Numbered from the stretch's first letter, positions 1-8,337 are shown. The stretch: 64,000 bases of DNA from JBOFWL01 sp051653605 (GCA_051653605.1 JBOFWL010000066.1:1-64000), one strand, 5' to 3'. The notes: generated by a model not told the origin, from the letters alone. Made by a program: numbers and translations.

Positions 1-174
1 GAAACTTCTGTGGAATCTATACCTGCGGATTCAATAGGGGGAAGCAACATAGAGGAGCCCTTGCAAGGAATATGCCTCAAGCAAAACGATCCTAACCCAG
101 ATGATTTTGTCTCTGAAGAAGATATGATCCTTTTTGCCAGCCTGTCCCAGATATGGCAACGTTTAATCGCTTAG
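1..174 (+). CDS. C-terminal end of an unknown protein (cut by window edge)
   Basis: A reading frame is open from base 1 to a TAG at 172-174, giving 57 residues of a protein that starts outside the window. The visible tail is acidic and Ser/Pro/Asn-rich (SVESIPADSIGG, PNPDDFVSEEDM) and ends WQRLIA. It overlaps the next frame by 22 bases. No family is recognised. It may be the upstream part of the same gene as the following ORF, separated from it by a frameshift near the short T run at about 131-135. Confidence 0.4.
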   Translation, partial: ETSVESIPADSIGGSNIEEPLQGICLKQNDPNPDDFVSEEDMILFASLSQIWQRLIA

Positions 175-968
175 TGCGGGTGGAGGACGGCTTTGATGAT
201 CTCCGTCGATTTTATCTTGACACCAATACCGTTGCTCCCAATTTAAATTGGCTAGACATTGTCTACTATGATCCTCAAAAAGAATCCTATTATTATGGCA
301 AATTCAAGCCAACAAACATTGAGGGCTTTGATGATCTCATCAACACCAAAAAAAATCCCGCCCACCAAGTGTATGGACGGGATCGAGTGGTTCTCATAAC
401 AAATCTTACTCCCTCAACGCATATTTATGCAGATGCTTATAATGATTATCAACTCTATGCTCTAGAACTTAAATCTACTGTTGATGAGTATGGGATATTT
501 GAGCAATCAGAAAGCGAATACCCCTATTTTTATGGTAGTATTGCTGATTATAATCGCACAGTAAGCTATAACACAAATGATCGCATTGTATGGCGAGCGA
601 AAACAAATCATTCAGAAATATTTAGACTAGTAAGCTATTATGTTCTTACAAATGGAACTCCCGTTGTTGGCTCACCCATTATAGAGCCTTATAATATTCC
701 TCAAAAAACGGTTTTAGAAGAGTTGACAACTATCAATAAAAAACCTGTTAAAACGCCCTATGGGGATCTTCCTTATTCGGAAGAAACTAAAGAAATATAC
801 TATGGCATAAAATATGGCTTTTATGGAGATATTGCTCAATTAACAAATACTAATCCACCAGTTAAATCAAGATATATTGAATTTGCTGAATTTGAGGGAA
901 AGATCATTGGAGATGCTGTTCTTGGAGAATACAATCGAAATAATGGCGTTTTTTGGCAGAGTTATTAG
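153..968 (+). CDS. Unknown Tyr/Asn-rich protein, possibly frame-disrupted
   Basis: A 271-residue frame starting at ATG 153 inside the end of the upstream frame. No Shine-Dalgarno sequence is visible before that ATG, so it is either translationally coupled or is the downstream part of a frameshifted gene. The protein is rich in Tyr and Asn, with no signal peptide and no transmembrane segment. No family is recognised. Its end is also suspicious. Removing one T from the six-T run near 949-954 would let the frame continue for about another 37 codons to 1068, with sensible composition (GRVISEVYTG, KYKGEIQIKS). I treat it as a coding region of uncertain integrity. Confidence 0.45.
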   Translation: MATFNRLVRVEDGFDDLRRFYLDTNTVAPNLNWLDIVYYDPQKESYYYGKFKPTNIEGFDDLINTKKNPAHQVYGRDRVVLITNLTPSTHIYADAYNDYQLYALELKSTVDEYGIFEQSESEYPYFYGSIADYNRTVSYNTNDRIVWRAKTNHSEIFRLVSYYVLTNGTPVVGSPIIEPYNIPQKTVLEELTTINKKPVKTPYGDLPYSEETKEIYYGIKYGFYGDIAQLTNTNPPVKSRYIEFAEFEGKIIGDAVLGEYNRNNGVFWQSY

Positions 969-1139
969 TGAAGTCTATACGGGTATCATAGGAGTTAAAA
1001 TGTCTATAATCGGAGATAATTTTAAATATAAAGGGGAAATACAGATTAAAAGTAACAATCCCATTTGATCTTGATTAAATTAAAAAATCATCTATAATAT
1101 AGAATATATGATTCTTAGATAGAAATGAGGGACGCTCAC

Positions 1140-2246
1140 ATGAATAAACCAATAAAATATGCAAAAGATATTATAGATAATACCCTTAGTTTTAAAATTG
1201 AAAATGTTAATGCGCTCATTGCCAACTTTCATCTACAATCAGAATTGTCATCTGCAGTAAACAATATGCTCGAAAGTAATAATATTAACGGTAGGCATGG
1301 TTTTCTATTTGAAGATGTCGTTAAATCATATTTAGAATTTATTCAAGAAATCGTTATGTCAACTAAGGGTATCGTTGATGTTCCTCGATCCACAGAGTTA
1401 GATTCTCCCGATTTAGTTATCCAAATTAAGTCTGCTCTCCAAACAGCCACAGAAAAATACCAGTTAAAATCATACAAAGATGGTTATAAAGGTGAGTACG
1501 CCCACGAGTTAATGGAATCAGATGGCAAAGTATATTCCACAGGCGCAGGAAACTACAAAGCAGATACTACGGCAGACCTCAAAGTAGGCGCAGTAAACGA
1601 ATATGATGATATATTAGGAAACTTAGCGGTAAATCTCAGTAATTTAGCTCTTTATTCAGTCTGTATTCAACTTGGCGATTTATTTTATCGCCTGTATTTG
1701 TCAAAAGAAAAAATATCTGTTGATGAAATTAATTACACTCAAGAAGGGCTATCAACCGTGTGCCGCTTAGCTTCAATTATTGTGTTTGCAACATTGGGAG
1801 CAACTGTTATAATCCCTCTTATATTTTATATTAAAAACTACTCTGTTATTCATAGTGATACCGATTTATCTAAAAAAATGCTGCTAGTTGGAAAATCCGT
1901 ATTGGATACTCTTCCCACAATTGGAACGTTCATGGTTATCTCTTTAGCTATGCAGGCATTATCAATATCCATCTTTTCTGTGATTATTAGTGGAGGAATG
2001 ATAGGGGTAGCAGGTGCGCATCTCAAGGAGAATCCCCCTGAAGAAATATTCGCACAAATTCGACAAAAATTACAAGACACTCCAAATTTACAATTATGCT
2101 TAGCCGACTTCGACACAGAAAAATATAAAGATATGTTTCAATCTACATTTCAAAAGGGAACAACTAAAGTTAAAGACGGCATAGCGAAAACAAGGGAATT
2201 CTTCAAAAGTTTGAAAGATAAAATCAATGATAAGTCAGATTGTTAA
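1140..2246 (+). CDS. Unknown membrane protein
   Basis: A 368-residue protein. I chose ATG 1140 rather than the upstream ATG 1125 because AGGGA lies about 8 bases before 1140. The first 200 residues are soluble and helical-looking. Two strongly hydrophobic stretches follow, at about residues 205-230 (IIVFATLGATVIIPLIFYI) and 260-300 (IGTFMVISLAMQAL, then a Gly-rich segment). The last 60 residues are charged and Lys-rich. It converges tail to tail with the EcsC-DUF1232 gene, with only about 40 bases between them. I do not recognise a family. Codon use is very AT-rich like its neighbours, fitting an accessory region. Confidence 0.6.
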   Translation: MNKPIKYAKDIIDNTLSFKIENVNALIANFHLQSELSSAVNNMLESNNINGRHGFLFEDVVKSYLEFIQEIVMSTKGIVDVPRSTELDSPDLVIQIKSALQTATEKYQLKSYKDGYKGEYAHELMESDGKVYSTGAGNYKADTTADLKVGAVNEYDDILGNLAVNLSNLALYSVCIQLGDLFYRLYLSKEKISVDEINYTQEGLSTVCRLASIIVFATLGATVIIPLIFYIKNYSVIHSDTDLSKKMLLVGKSVLDTLPTIGTFMVISLAMQALSISIFSVIISGGMIGVAGAHLKENPPEEIFAQIRQKLQDTPNLQLCLADFDTEKYKDMFQSTFQKGTTKVKDGIAKTREFFKSLKDKINDKSDC

Positions 2247-2289
2247 TCTCAAGCAAGTAGAAGAGAGATATTAAAGATTTCACAATAAT

Positions 2290-3930
2290 CTATATTATAA
2301 AATGGAGAATAAGCCGTCTTAAGATGGATAATACGATCCAGTAAAAAACAACGAAACACACAAAAAGTTTTAATTCTTTTTTTAAGATTAAAGGAATATT
2401 TCTTTGTAAGCTATCATAAATATGATTAAAAATTTTGTCATTGTCGGGAGTTAATTTGACAATGCTTCCAACTTTATGAGCGAATCGCCATGCTGGGTGA
2501 ACTATCAAATGATAGTGATAGTCATAAAAATTTCTCATATCCATCATTAAGGCTTTTTGAAAGCTTTTCGTTTTTTTCCAATATTCCCAAAACTTAGTAG
2601 CGTTATAGAAATGAATTTTAATAAGTAATCTATGGCTTGCAATAGTTATCCGTATCATACTGCAAAGCCCTTTAGCTATGATGAATGCCCATATAATCTC
2701 TTTTGCAGGCAAAGCTGGGTATAAAAGTTTTGCTGCAATAACTCCAACAAAGAATGTAGCCTCTATTAAAAATTGTTTCCAAAATGATTCATACTGCTTA
2801 TCGATAAGAAGATTTACCTTGATAAGTTCCCCTATAACTTTTTGCTCAATAAGATTATTACTTATATTATTAACGGTGGTTTGTACAGGTCTATAAATCT
2901 TATATCCCTTAATTATGCTATCCATTCCAGTTGTAACGATACGAACAGCTGCAATATCATCTAACCACCCAATAATGGGGATGAAATCGGGGATTAAATC
3001 TAGAGGTGAAATTACATAAATAATCGAACCAATTAATGTTAGTAGAGTGTTGCTTTCTATCTTATACTTTCCTGACAAACAGTCTTTTACCATATCCAAT
3101 ATCGTTGAGAAGTTTCCCATTTGATTCCTAAGGTTTGACTTAAGAGCCTCAGCTTTTTTAAGCTCCTTATTAGATAGATTTGGTTTAGCATATTTTTTAA
3201 TTCTTTCTTCTAGTTGCTCATGGTTTATATTTTTTTTCACAATACGAGGGAGTTGAGGTAGTGATGCCCAAAAAGCCTTAAATGGAGATTGTTTTATGAT
3301 GAATGTGTTCTTAGCATTGTCAGCAATTTTATTTGTTGTGAAGACATCAAGAGAGCCGCCAATAACACCCCCTATAAAAGGAACTAGTTTTCCCAGATTG
3401 ATAATACCCTTCTCTCCGAATTTTGTTACTAAACGAAATCCCACAGCCTTATTAATGGCACGAATTACTTTTCCAGGTATTTTTGTTATTAACGTGACTG
3501 AGGCTTTTTCTGCTAGTTTTATCCCCGCAGGCTTTAATAAGTCGACAAATGACGTTCCCGTTAAACAAACATAGGAAAAAGTTCTCACCTTGTCATTATG
3601 GGGATTATACCCTCTAATATAGGCAATAGCTGAAATCATCCGCAATTGCATATACAAAACACTGGATAAATTAGCAGGTATAGCAATAGGTAAAGTCATC
3701 ACTCCACCTAAACTTGTCCAAAACCCTGAAGCACCGCATTTCATAATCTGAGAATTTACGAGGTTTTTAATAGCTTCGTCTGTTCGTCCATATAGTTTTA
3801 TATAATCTTCGGCTAGTTCTTCTACAGATTTGGGATCGAGAATAGGTATACCCTTTAGTCCTCTATCATAGCAACTATTGAGAATTGTCATCATAACGTT
3901 ATCTGTTAGTTGATCTTTTACTTTCTTCAT
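2290..3930 (-). CDS. EcsC-family / DUF1232 (YkvA-like) fusion membrane protein
   Basis: 546 residues. Residues about 20-215 resemble the EcsC family: a hydrophobic LPIAIPANLSSVLYMQLRM segment near 80-98 and a Gly-rich KLVPFIGGVIGGSLD segment near 181-195 followed by a conserved-looking helix. Residues about 286-335 are a typical DUF1232/YkvA element with SPLDLIPDFIP at 308-318 and a WLDD motif just after. The remaining 200 residues have further hydrophobic segments, including one at the extreme C-terminus. Start ATG 3930 is preceded by AGGGAAT. The cellular role of either domain is not established; EcsC-family proteins are poorly characterised. An ADP-ribosylglycohydrolase remnant lies directly upstream on the same strand. 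Confidence 0.75.
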   Translation of the reverse strand: MKKVKDQLTDNVMMTILNSCYDRGLKGIPILDPKSVEELAEDYIKLYGRTDEAIKNLVNSQIMKCGASGFWTSLGGVMTLPIAIPANLSSVLYMQLRMISAIAYIRGYNPHNDKVRTFSYVCLTGTSFVDLLKPAGIKLAEKASVTLITKIPGKVIRAINKAVGFRLVTKFGEKGIINLGKLVPFIGGVIGGSLDVFTTNKIADNAKNTFIIKQSPFKAFWASLPQLPRIVKKNINHEQLEERIKKYAKPNLSNKELKKAEALKSNLRNQMGNFSTILDMVKDCLSGKYKIESNTLLTLIGSIIYVISPLDLIPDFIPIIGWLDDIAAVRIVTTGMDSIIKGYKIYRPVQTTVNNISNNLIEQKVIGELIKVNLLIDKQYESFWKQFLIEATFFVGVIAAKLLYPALPAKEIIWAFIIAKGLCSMIRITIASHRLLIKIHFYNATKFWEYWKKTKSFQKALMMDMRNFYDYHYHLIVHPAWRFAHKVGSIVKLTPDNDKIFNHIYDSLQRNIPLILKKELKLFVCFVVFYWIVLSILRRLILHFII

Positions 3931-4069
3931 GTATTCCCTTTTATTTGTTTTATTGATGCATATTCTAGCTTTGGTGAGCTAATATTTTTATAAATTCCTA
4001 TCATATCCTTTGCTGATAGATTTTATAGCTAGATTTATTTTATCTGTTATAACTTTATGATGCATAAAA

Positions 4070-4522
4070 TCAAAAATCTTTGATGGCTTGTGTTTTTTTG
4101 ATAATTCTAATGATTGTTCTATTGCTAAAATTAAATACCGTTGATATTATACTTGCAAACAACCCAGCTGCTATGTAGGCGATAGGGTGCCCATGTGTTA
4201 ATAAAGATATATTCATTCCAAAAGTTAGTGCTTTTATGGGATCCGAACACACTAATCCCACAGGTGCTATACGCATAATTGCACCATTACCTCTACTATT
4301 ATTGGGAGGGAGATTAATATTTCTTGAGGCATTTTTTAAGGAATTGTAGCAAGAAACTCCTGTCATACGAGGAGTGAATAAAGAAGGATAATCTCTAAAT
4401 TCTGGTAATACTTCATCTATATTTGAACCGTTATACATAATATCAATCCATTTTGTATACAGTGCAAACATGTTATTTATGCTATCGCTTTGTAATAAAC
4501 TGTAGGCAGTTAGTATACTCAT
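4070..4522 (-). pseudogene. ADP-ribosylglycohydrolase fragment (decayed)
   Basis: The 150-residue frame matches only the middle of the ADP-ribosylglycohydrolase (DraG-like) family. It has GNGAIMRIAPVGL followed by the LTHGHPIAYIAAGLFASII segment, preceded by a helix like the family's LALAESL region. The family is normally about 300 residues. The N-terminal metal-binding GDALG / TDDT part and the C-terminal GGDTDT part are both missing. A stop (TGA) lies just upstream in frame. At the 3' end, one T less in the run before the stop would extend the frame by about 20 codons (HHKVITDKINLA). Several frameshifts are therefore likely and the enzyme should be inactive. Confidence 0.65.
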
Positions 4523-4544
4523 TTGTGTATAAACTCATATAAAA

Positions 4545-4789
4545 TATCCCCCCTTATTCTCATCTTTAAATTTATGAAAACTACTAACTTTAGCAAAAGC
4601 AGAGTGTAAGGTGGAGTAGGAGCTTTCCCACTAGGATGATCATCCCTTTAGAGCGAATGAGCCGCATTGTCTCTAATACTTCGTTCAAAGAACGACTAAT
4701 ATTATATATATTTACCCTATATTTAGTCAAATTTTGAATTTCCAACCAATTATACTAGGGGTCTTCGAGTACTATTAAGCAATAATAAA
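4545..4789. other. Non-coding stretch between the DraG remnant and tRNA-Ser
   Basis: I see no convincing gene here. The sequence is AT-rich and partly repetitive (TATATATTTA), and lies downstream of the tRNA-Ser terminator. It could contain further degraded N-terminal sequence of the ADP-ribosylglycohydrolase or an end of an integrated element, but I find no clear att-like direct repeat of the tRNA 3' end. Confidence 0.4.
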
Positions 4790-4822
4790 GCCGTAACTCG
4801 TTATATTATAATAAGTTACGGC
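4790..4822 (-). terminator. Intrinsic terminator of tRNA-Ser
   Basis: A perfect 9-bp inverted repeat (GCCGTAACT / AGTTACGGC) around an AT-rich loop, followed on the minus strand by TTTATTATT. It sits immediately downstream of tRNA-Ser. Confidence 0.75.
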
Positions 4823-4829
4823 TTGTTGT

Positions 4830-4914
4830 CGGAGAGAGAGGGATTCGAACCCCCGGTACCTTGCGGCACAATTGATTTCGAATCAACCGCATTCGACCAC
4901 TCTGCCATCTCTCC
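4830..4914 (-). tRNA. tRNA-Ser(CGA)
   Basis: Minus-strand cloverleaf with acceptor stem GGAGAGA/TCTCTCC, discriminator G, long variable arm typical of class II tRNA-Ser, T-loop TTCGAAT, and anticodon loop TTCGAAA giving anticodon CGA (reads UCG). No CCA is encoded. A promoter lies upstream at 4926-4954. Its 3' end faces the accessory region at 1-4.5 kb, the usual polarity for element insertion at a tRNA gene. Confidence 0.93.
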
Positions 4915-4925
4915 TAGGTAGTCTC

Positions 4926-4954
4926 ATTTTAAAATAAAACACCTCTTTTGTCAA
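4926..4954 (-). promoter_or_regulatory. Promoter of tRNA-Ser
   Basis: On the minus strand TTGACA, a 17-base spacer, then TAAAAT, ending about 12 bases before the tRNA 5' end. Confidence 0.75.
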
Positions 4955-5001
4955 GATTGACAAGCCGCTAATATTTTTATACCATTATCAAAGGAGAAAA
5001 C

Positions 5002-5424
5002 ATGAAACATTATCGAAAAGAACTTTGGTTAGAAATCCCTTCTCGCATGGATTTCGTTAATATCACACCTCATGTAGAGAGCGCTTTGAAAGAAAGCGAA
5101 ATTCAAGAGGGGCTATGCCTTGTCAATGCAATGAATATTACAGCGAGTGTCTTCATTAATGATCATGAAAGTGGACTTCATTATGATTATAAAAAATGGC
5201 TTGAAAAACTGGCTCCTTTTAGCTCATCGCCGGAGGTTTATCATCATAATCGAACTGGAGAAGACAATGCAGATGCGCATATGAAGCGACAAATAATGGG
5301 GAGAGAAGTTGTTGTTGCAGTAAGCAAAGGTAAACTAGATTTTGGAACGTGGGAACAGATTTTTTATGGTGAATTTGATGGAAATCGTAAAAAACATGTA
5401 CTTATCAAAATTATTGGCGAATAA
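5002..5424 (+). CDS. YjbQ/UPF0047 family protein
   Basis: 140 residues, the normal family length. It has the family hallmarks: an N-terminal strand region ending in DFVNITPHV, GLCLVNAMNITASVFIND, and the His/Asp/Asn-rich metal-site-like segment HHNRTGEDNADAHMKRQIMG, followed by KGKLDFGTWEQIFYGEFDG. YjbQ proteins are small trimeric cytoplasmic proteins for which a weak thiamine-phosphate synthase activity has been described; the physiological role is unclear. AAGGAG lies 8 bases before ATG 5002. The gene is monocistronic and ends in a bidirectional terminator shared with the hydrogenase operon. Confidence 0.9.
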   Translation: MKHYRKELWLEIPSRMDFVNITPHVESALKESEIQEGLCLVNAMNITASVFINDHESGLHYDYKKWLEKLAPFSSSPEVYHHNRTGEDNADAHMKRQIMGREVVVAVSKGKLDFGTWEQIFYGEFDGNRKKHVLIKIIGE

Positions 5425-5452
5425 AAAATGCCCTCATATGAGGGCATTTTTG
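5424..5452. terminator. Bidirectional intrinsic terminator
   Basis: Perfect inverted repeat AAAAATGCCCTCAT / ATGAGGGCATTTTT. It serves the yjbQ-family gene on the plus strand and the hydrogenase gene on the minus strand. Confidence 0.9.
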
Positions 5453-5462
5453 TAAAATTATC

Positions 5463-7274
5463 TTAAGATAGTTGAGCAAGCTCTTCTTTTGTGCGAACAA
5501 TAGGTTTTTGCTCGTAATGAGTGTGCAGTAGATGGTGAGCCTTATCAGATAAAGGCGCTCCCAAATATTCATCATAAAGCTTTATAATCATAGGATTTAA
5601 ATGAGAACTCCGTACTTTAGAAGCCTTATCATCAGTATAAATACCCTTGCGTCGTAATTCTCGCACTTTATCAGGATATTTAGCATAAGGTTGTCCACCA
5701 CCACCTAAACAACCGCCATAACAAGCCATAATTTCAATAAAATCGAAAGGAGAAGGCTCACCATTGTCTTTGGCTGCCTGAACTTGTTCGAGAAGTTTTT
5801 TCGCATTGATCATTCCGTGAGCAACAGCAATTTTCACTTTTTTGCCCTTAACATCAATTTCGGCAGACTTAATATTTGTAAATCCACGTGCTTCCTCAAA
5901 ATTAACGGCATCTCCAGCTAGGCTTTCGTTTGTTATGTTGAAATATGCAGTGCGAAGAGCTGCTTCCATAACTCCACCCGTTGCTCCAAAGATTGTCCCA
6001 GCTCCGGAATATTCACCCATAAGTTGATCTGCCTCTTGGTCTTCGAGATCGGTGAAATTAATACCCGCTTTTTTAATCATACGAGCCAACTCGCGGGTAG
6101 TGACAACGAGGTCGACATCAGGAACACCAGAAACAAACATGTCGGGGTGACGTTTAATCTCAGATTTTTTAGAGGTACAAGGCATAATGGAAACACAGAT
6201 AACTTTTTCTGGGTCGATGCCTGCTTTTTCTGCATAGTAAGTTTTAACCATAGCACCTAACATTTGGTGAGGAGATTTAGCCGAAGATAGGTGAGGAATC
6301 ATTGTTGGGAAGAATTTTTCGGTCCAATCTACCCATGAAGGGCAACAACTAGTAATAACGGGCAAGGCCTCAGGCTCTGTAGTGAAGCGTTTTGTGAATT
6401 CTGCGGCTTCTTCCATGATGGTCATATCGGCGCCAAAGTTGGTATCAAAAATTTTATCAAAACCTAGGCGACGCAAAGCATTATACATTTTACCCGTTAC
6501 AAGAGTACCTGGCTCCATGCCAAAATCTTCTCCCAAGGCCACACGTACAGCAGGGGCTGCTTGCACAACCACATGGTACTCGGGGTTGTTGAGGTATTCT
6601 TCGAGTTTTTCGGTATCATCTATCTCATAGATGCCGGCAACAGGGCAGTGCGCCGTACATTGCCCACAACTAATACAAGGAGTTTCACTCATTTTCAAGC
6701 CACCAACTGGCTGAAGATGGATATTATATCCAATTTTATCCATTTCTAGAGCTTGTACTTGCTGTAAAACCTTACAAGTAATAACACAACGAGAGCATTT
6801 AATACATTTATTAGGATTAATTTGGATTGATAAGCTGTTTTTCTCTGCAGGGTACTGTGTTGGAGTGTTAGGATAAGGGTTTTCATGAATAGACATCTCT
6901 GCTGCAAGAGCTTGAAGCTCACATTTTTGGTTACGAAGACAAGAAAGACACTCTAAAGGGTGATTGGCAAGAATTAATTGCATTGCCGACTTACGAGCAG
7001 CTAAAATCTCTGGAGTATCGGTTTCAATATTAAGCCCATCTCGCGTTTTCATGATACAAGAACGCATTACTTTGCCTGTATCATTATTTTTAATCACACA
7101 AAGGCCGCAAGACCCAGATCCGTTGACGCCATTTTTATAAAAATCGGGGTGATAACAAAGGCGTGGCACACGAATTCCCTGCATTTCAATGGCTTCTATA
7201 AGAGGAATGCCTGCAGGAACTTGGCATTCTTTACCATTAATAGTAATTTTTGTCATGGTAAGTGTTGCATCCAT
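5463..7274 (-). CDS. hydA: [FeFe]-hydrogenase catalytic subunit (HydA/HndD type)
   Basis: 603 residues, cytoplasmic. The domain order is typical. A plant-type [2Fe-2S] domain has Cys40, Cys56, Cys59 and Cys73. A His-ligated [4Fe-4S] domain has His105, Cys109, Cys112 and Cys118. A two-cluster ferredoxin domain has CxxCxxCxxxC at 157-167 and 200-210. The H-cluster domain has TSCCPSW at 309-315, MPCTSKKSE at 364-372 and EIMACYGGCLGGGGQP at 514-529. It ends with the small-subunit-like segment. It catalyses reversible proton reduction to H2, probably using reduced ferredoxin and/or NAD(P)H from fermentation. Start ATG 7274 has GTGAGG 9 bases upstream, overlapping the stop of the previous gene, so the two genes are cotranscribed and coupled. 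Confidence 0.93.
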   Translation of the reverse strand: MDATLTMTKITINGKECQVPAGIPLIEAIEMQGIRVPRLCYHPDFYKNGVNGSGSCGLCVIKNNDTGKVMRSCIMKTRDGLNIETDTPEILAARKSAMQLILANHPLECLSCLRNQKCELQALAAEMSIHENPYPNTPTQYPAEKNSLSIQINPNKCIKCSRCVITCKVLQQVQALEMDKIGYNIHLQPVGGLKMSETPCISCGQCTAHCPVAGIYEIDDTEKLEEYLNNPEYHVVVQAAPAVRVALGEDFGMEPGTLVTGKMYNALRRLGFDKIFDTNFGADMTIMEEAAEFTKRFTTEPEALPVITSCCPSWVDWTEKFFPTMIPHLSSAKSPHQMLGAMVKTYYAEKAGIDPEKVICVSIMPCTSKKSEIKRHPDMFVSGVPDVDLVVTTRELARMIKKAGINFTDLEDQEADQLMGEYSGAGTIFGATGGVMEAALRTAYFNITNESLAGDAVNFEEARGFTNIKSAEIDVKGKKVKIAVAHGMINAKKLLEQVQAAKDNGEPSPFDFIEIMACYGGCLGGGGQPYAKYPDKVRELRRKGIYTDDKASKVRSSHLNPMIIKLYDEYLGAPLSDKAHHLLHTHYEQKPIVRTKEELAQLS

Positions 7275-7285
7275 GGTTCATAACC

Positions 7286-7678
7286 TCACTTTGCTAATAA
7301 TTCAGCAGGAATAGACGTAAACGCCTTTTCAAGCGGCTTTTTGTTGACGATAAAATCTTCTAACTGACTAGCATAGGTATCTAGCATTTTATCTAAAACA
7401 TAAGGGGAGTTTAAGCCCATTGGACATAAACTAGCAACTCTCATAGTAAGATTAATGCGGCGAATTGCAGCAAGATCATCGAGAGTTCCATTCCCTTCTA
7501 CAAGTTTTGTAAAAAGACGCTGCCATTCTTGAGTACCATAACGGCAAGGCATGCACTTGCCACAAAACTCATTTCCACAAGTATCAACATACTTTTTAAA
7601 TAACTCCAAGATTGTGCCTGGATTATCAAGTGCGACATCATGAGGGACAGTTTTTCGGGCTTGGACAACAGTGCTCAC
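7286..7678 (-). CDS. Stand-alone NuoF/HydB C-terminal iron-sulfur domain protein
   Basis: 130 residues, equal to only the C-terminal [4Fe-4S] domain of NuoF/HndC/HydB proteins. It has Cys34, then CGKCMPC (Cys39, Cys42, Cys45), and the fourth ligand in SLCPMG at Cys85. The FMN/NADH-binding Rossmann-like and SLBB parts of a normal roughly 420-600-residue NuoF-like subunit are absent. No frame encoding them and no thioredoxin-like [2Fe-2S] subunit lies upstream. It is the first gene of the hydrogenase operon, 11 bases before hydA. I infer an electron-transfer subunit bringing electrons to HydA from an unidentified donor. Confidence 0.8.
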   Translation of the reverse strand: MSTVVQARKTVPHDVALDNPGTILELFKKYVDTCGNEFCGKCMPCRYGTQEWQRLFTKLVEGNGTLDDLAAIRRINLTMRVASLCPMGLNSPYVLDKMLDTYASQLEDFIVNKKPLEKAFTSIPAELLAK

Positions 7679-7950
7679 ATAAACCTCCTAAAACATTTTA
7701 TGTATTTCAAATTATATTATAATACATTTGAGAAAAAAAACAAATTAAAAGTTTTAAATTTTAAAATTTTGATTGAAATCAACTTTTGCCTAAAAATACT
7801 AAGAATAGATAGAGAGAGAATCTATTTTCACTATAATAAGGAAGGAACATTATTCTATATCAAAAATATTACGTTTTAAGCTGAGTTAAATTTATATAAT
7901 TGCTTATCAGCAAAAAAAATAAAAAAATTATTAAAAATTGCATTAATGGA
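7679..7950. other. AT-rich intergenic region upstream of the hydrogenase operon
   Basis: Between the divergent hydrogenase operon and the PTS IIB gene. It is very AT-rich with long A runs. No convincing gene or RNA is seen; it must contain the hydrogenase promoter, but I could not pick one unambiguously on the minus strand. Confidence 0.4.
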
Positions 7951-7979
7951 TTTACAAAAATATAAAACAATCGTATAAT
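7951..7979 (+). promoter_or_regulatory. Promoter of the lone PTS IIB gene
   Basis: TTTACA, a 17-base spacer and a perfect TATAAT, about 50 bases before the start codon. Confidence 0.7.
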
Positions 7980-8028
7980 ATGATTTATAAATGAAGTCTC
8001 AAAAATCGCTCATTTTAAGGAGTTGTCT

Positions 8029-8337
8029 ATGACAAAAGTTATTCTCTGTTGCAGTGCTGGTATGTCTACTAGTTTGTTTGTTTCTAAAATGAAAAAGCAC
8101 GCTGAAGAAATCAATACGCAAATTGATATTACAGCTATCCCTTTGGGAGATCTCGACGATTATCTTAAAGATGATTCCATCGACGTTATCGCATTGGCAC
8201 CTCAGGTTAAATTTCAGCAAGCAACTATTGCTGCTAAAACCAGCAAGCCTACGTTTGTTATCGAGATGCGTGATTACGGTTTGATGGACGTAAAAAAAGT
8301 GCTTCCTTCATTGTTAGCAGCTGCAGGTAAAGCCTAA
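8029..8337 (+). CDS. PTS lactose/cellobiose-type EIIB component
   Basis: 102 residues, the full length of a free-standing EIIB of the Lac/Chb family. The phosphocysteine loop near the N-terminus reads LCCSAGMSTS, where the Cys just before SAGMS accepts the phosphate from EIIA and passes it to the sugar bound by EIIC. I chose ATG 8029, with AAGGAG 6 bases upstream, over an in-frame TTG at 8023. The gene has its own promoter and terminator and no PTS partner beside it. It is a paralogue of the EIIB at 28956-29264, and could serve the same EIIC or have a regulatory role. Confidence 0.88.
   Translation: MTKVILCCSAGMSTSLFVSKMKKHAEEINTQIDITAIPLGDLDDYLKDDSIDVIALAPQVKFQQATIAAKTSKPTFVIEMRDYGLMDVKKVLPSLLAAAGKA

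Noticed and set aside
877..1068. Separate 63-residue gene on the plus strand
   Set aside because: It starts inside the 271-residue frame without a ribosome-binding site. Its useful part is better explained as a frameshifted continuation, so it is only discussed as a finding.
2678..3574. Plus-strand frames of 72 and 92 residues inside the EcsC-DUF1232 gene
   Set aside because: They are antisense shadows of a gene with recognisable domains and have no ribosome-binding sites.
5842..6749. Several plus-strand frames inside the hydrogenase gene
   Set aside because: They are shadows opposite a fully recognisable [FeFe]-hydrogenase.
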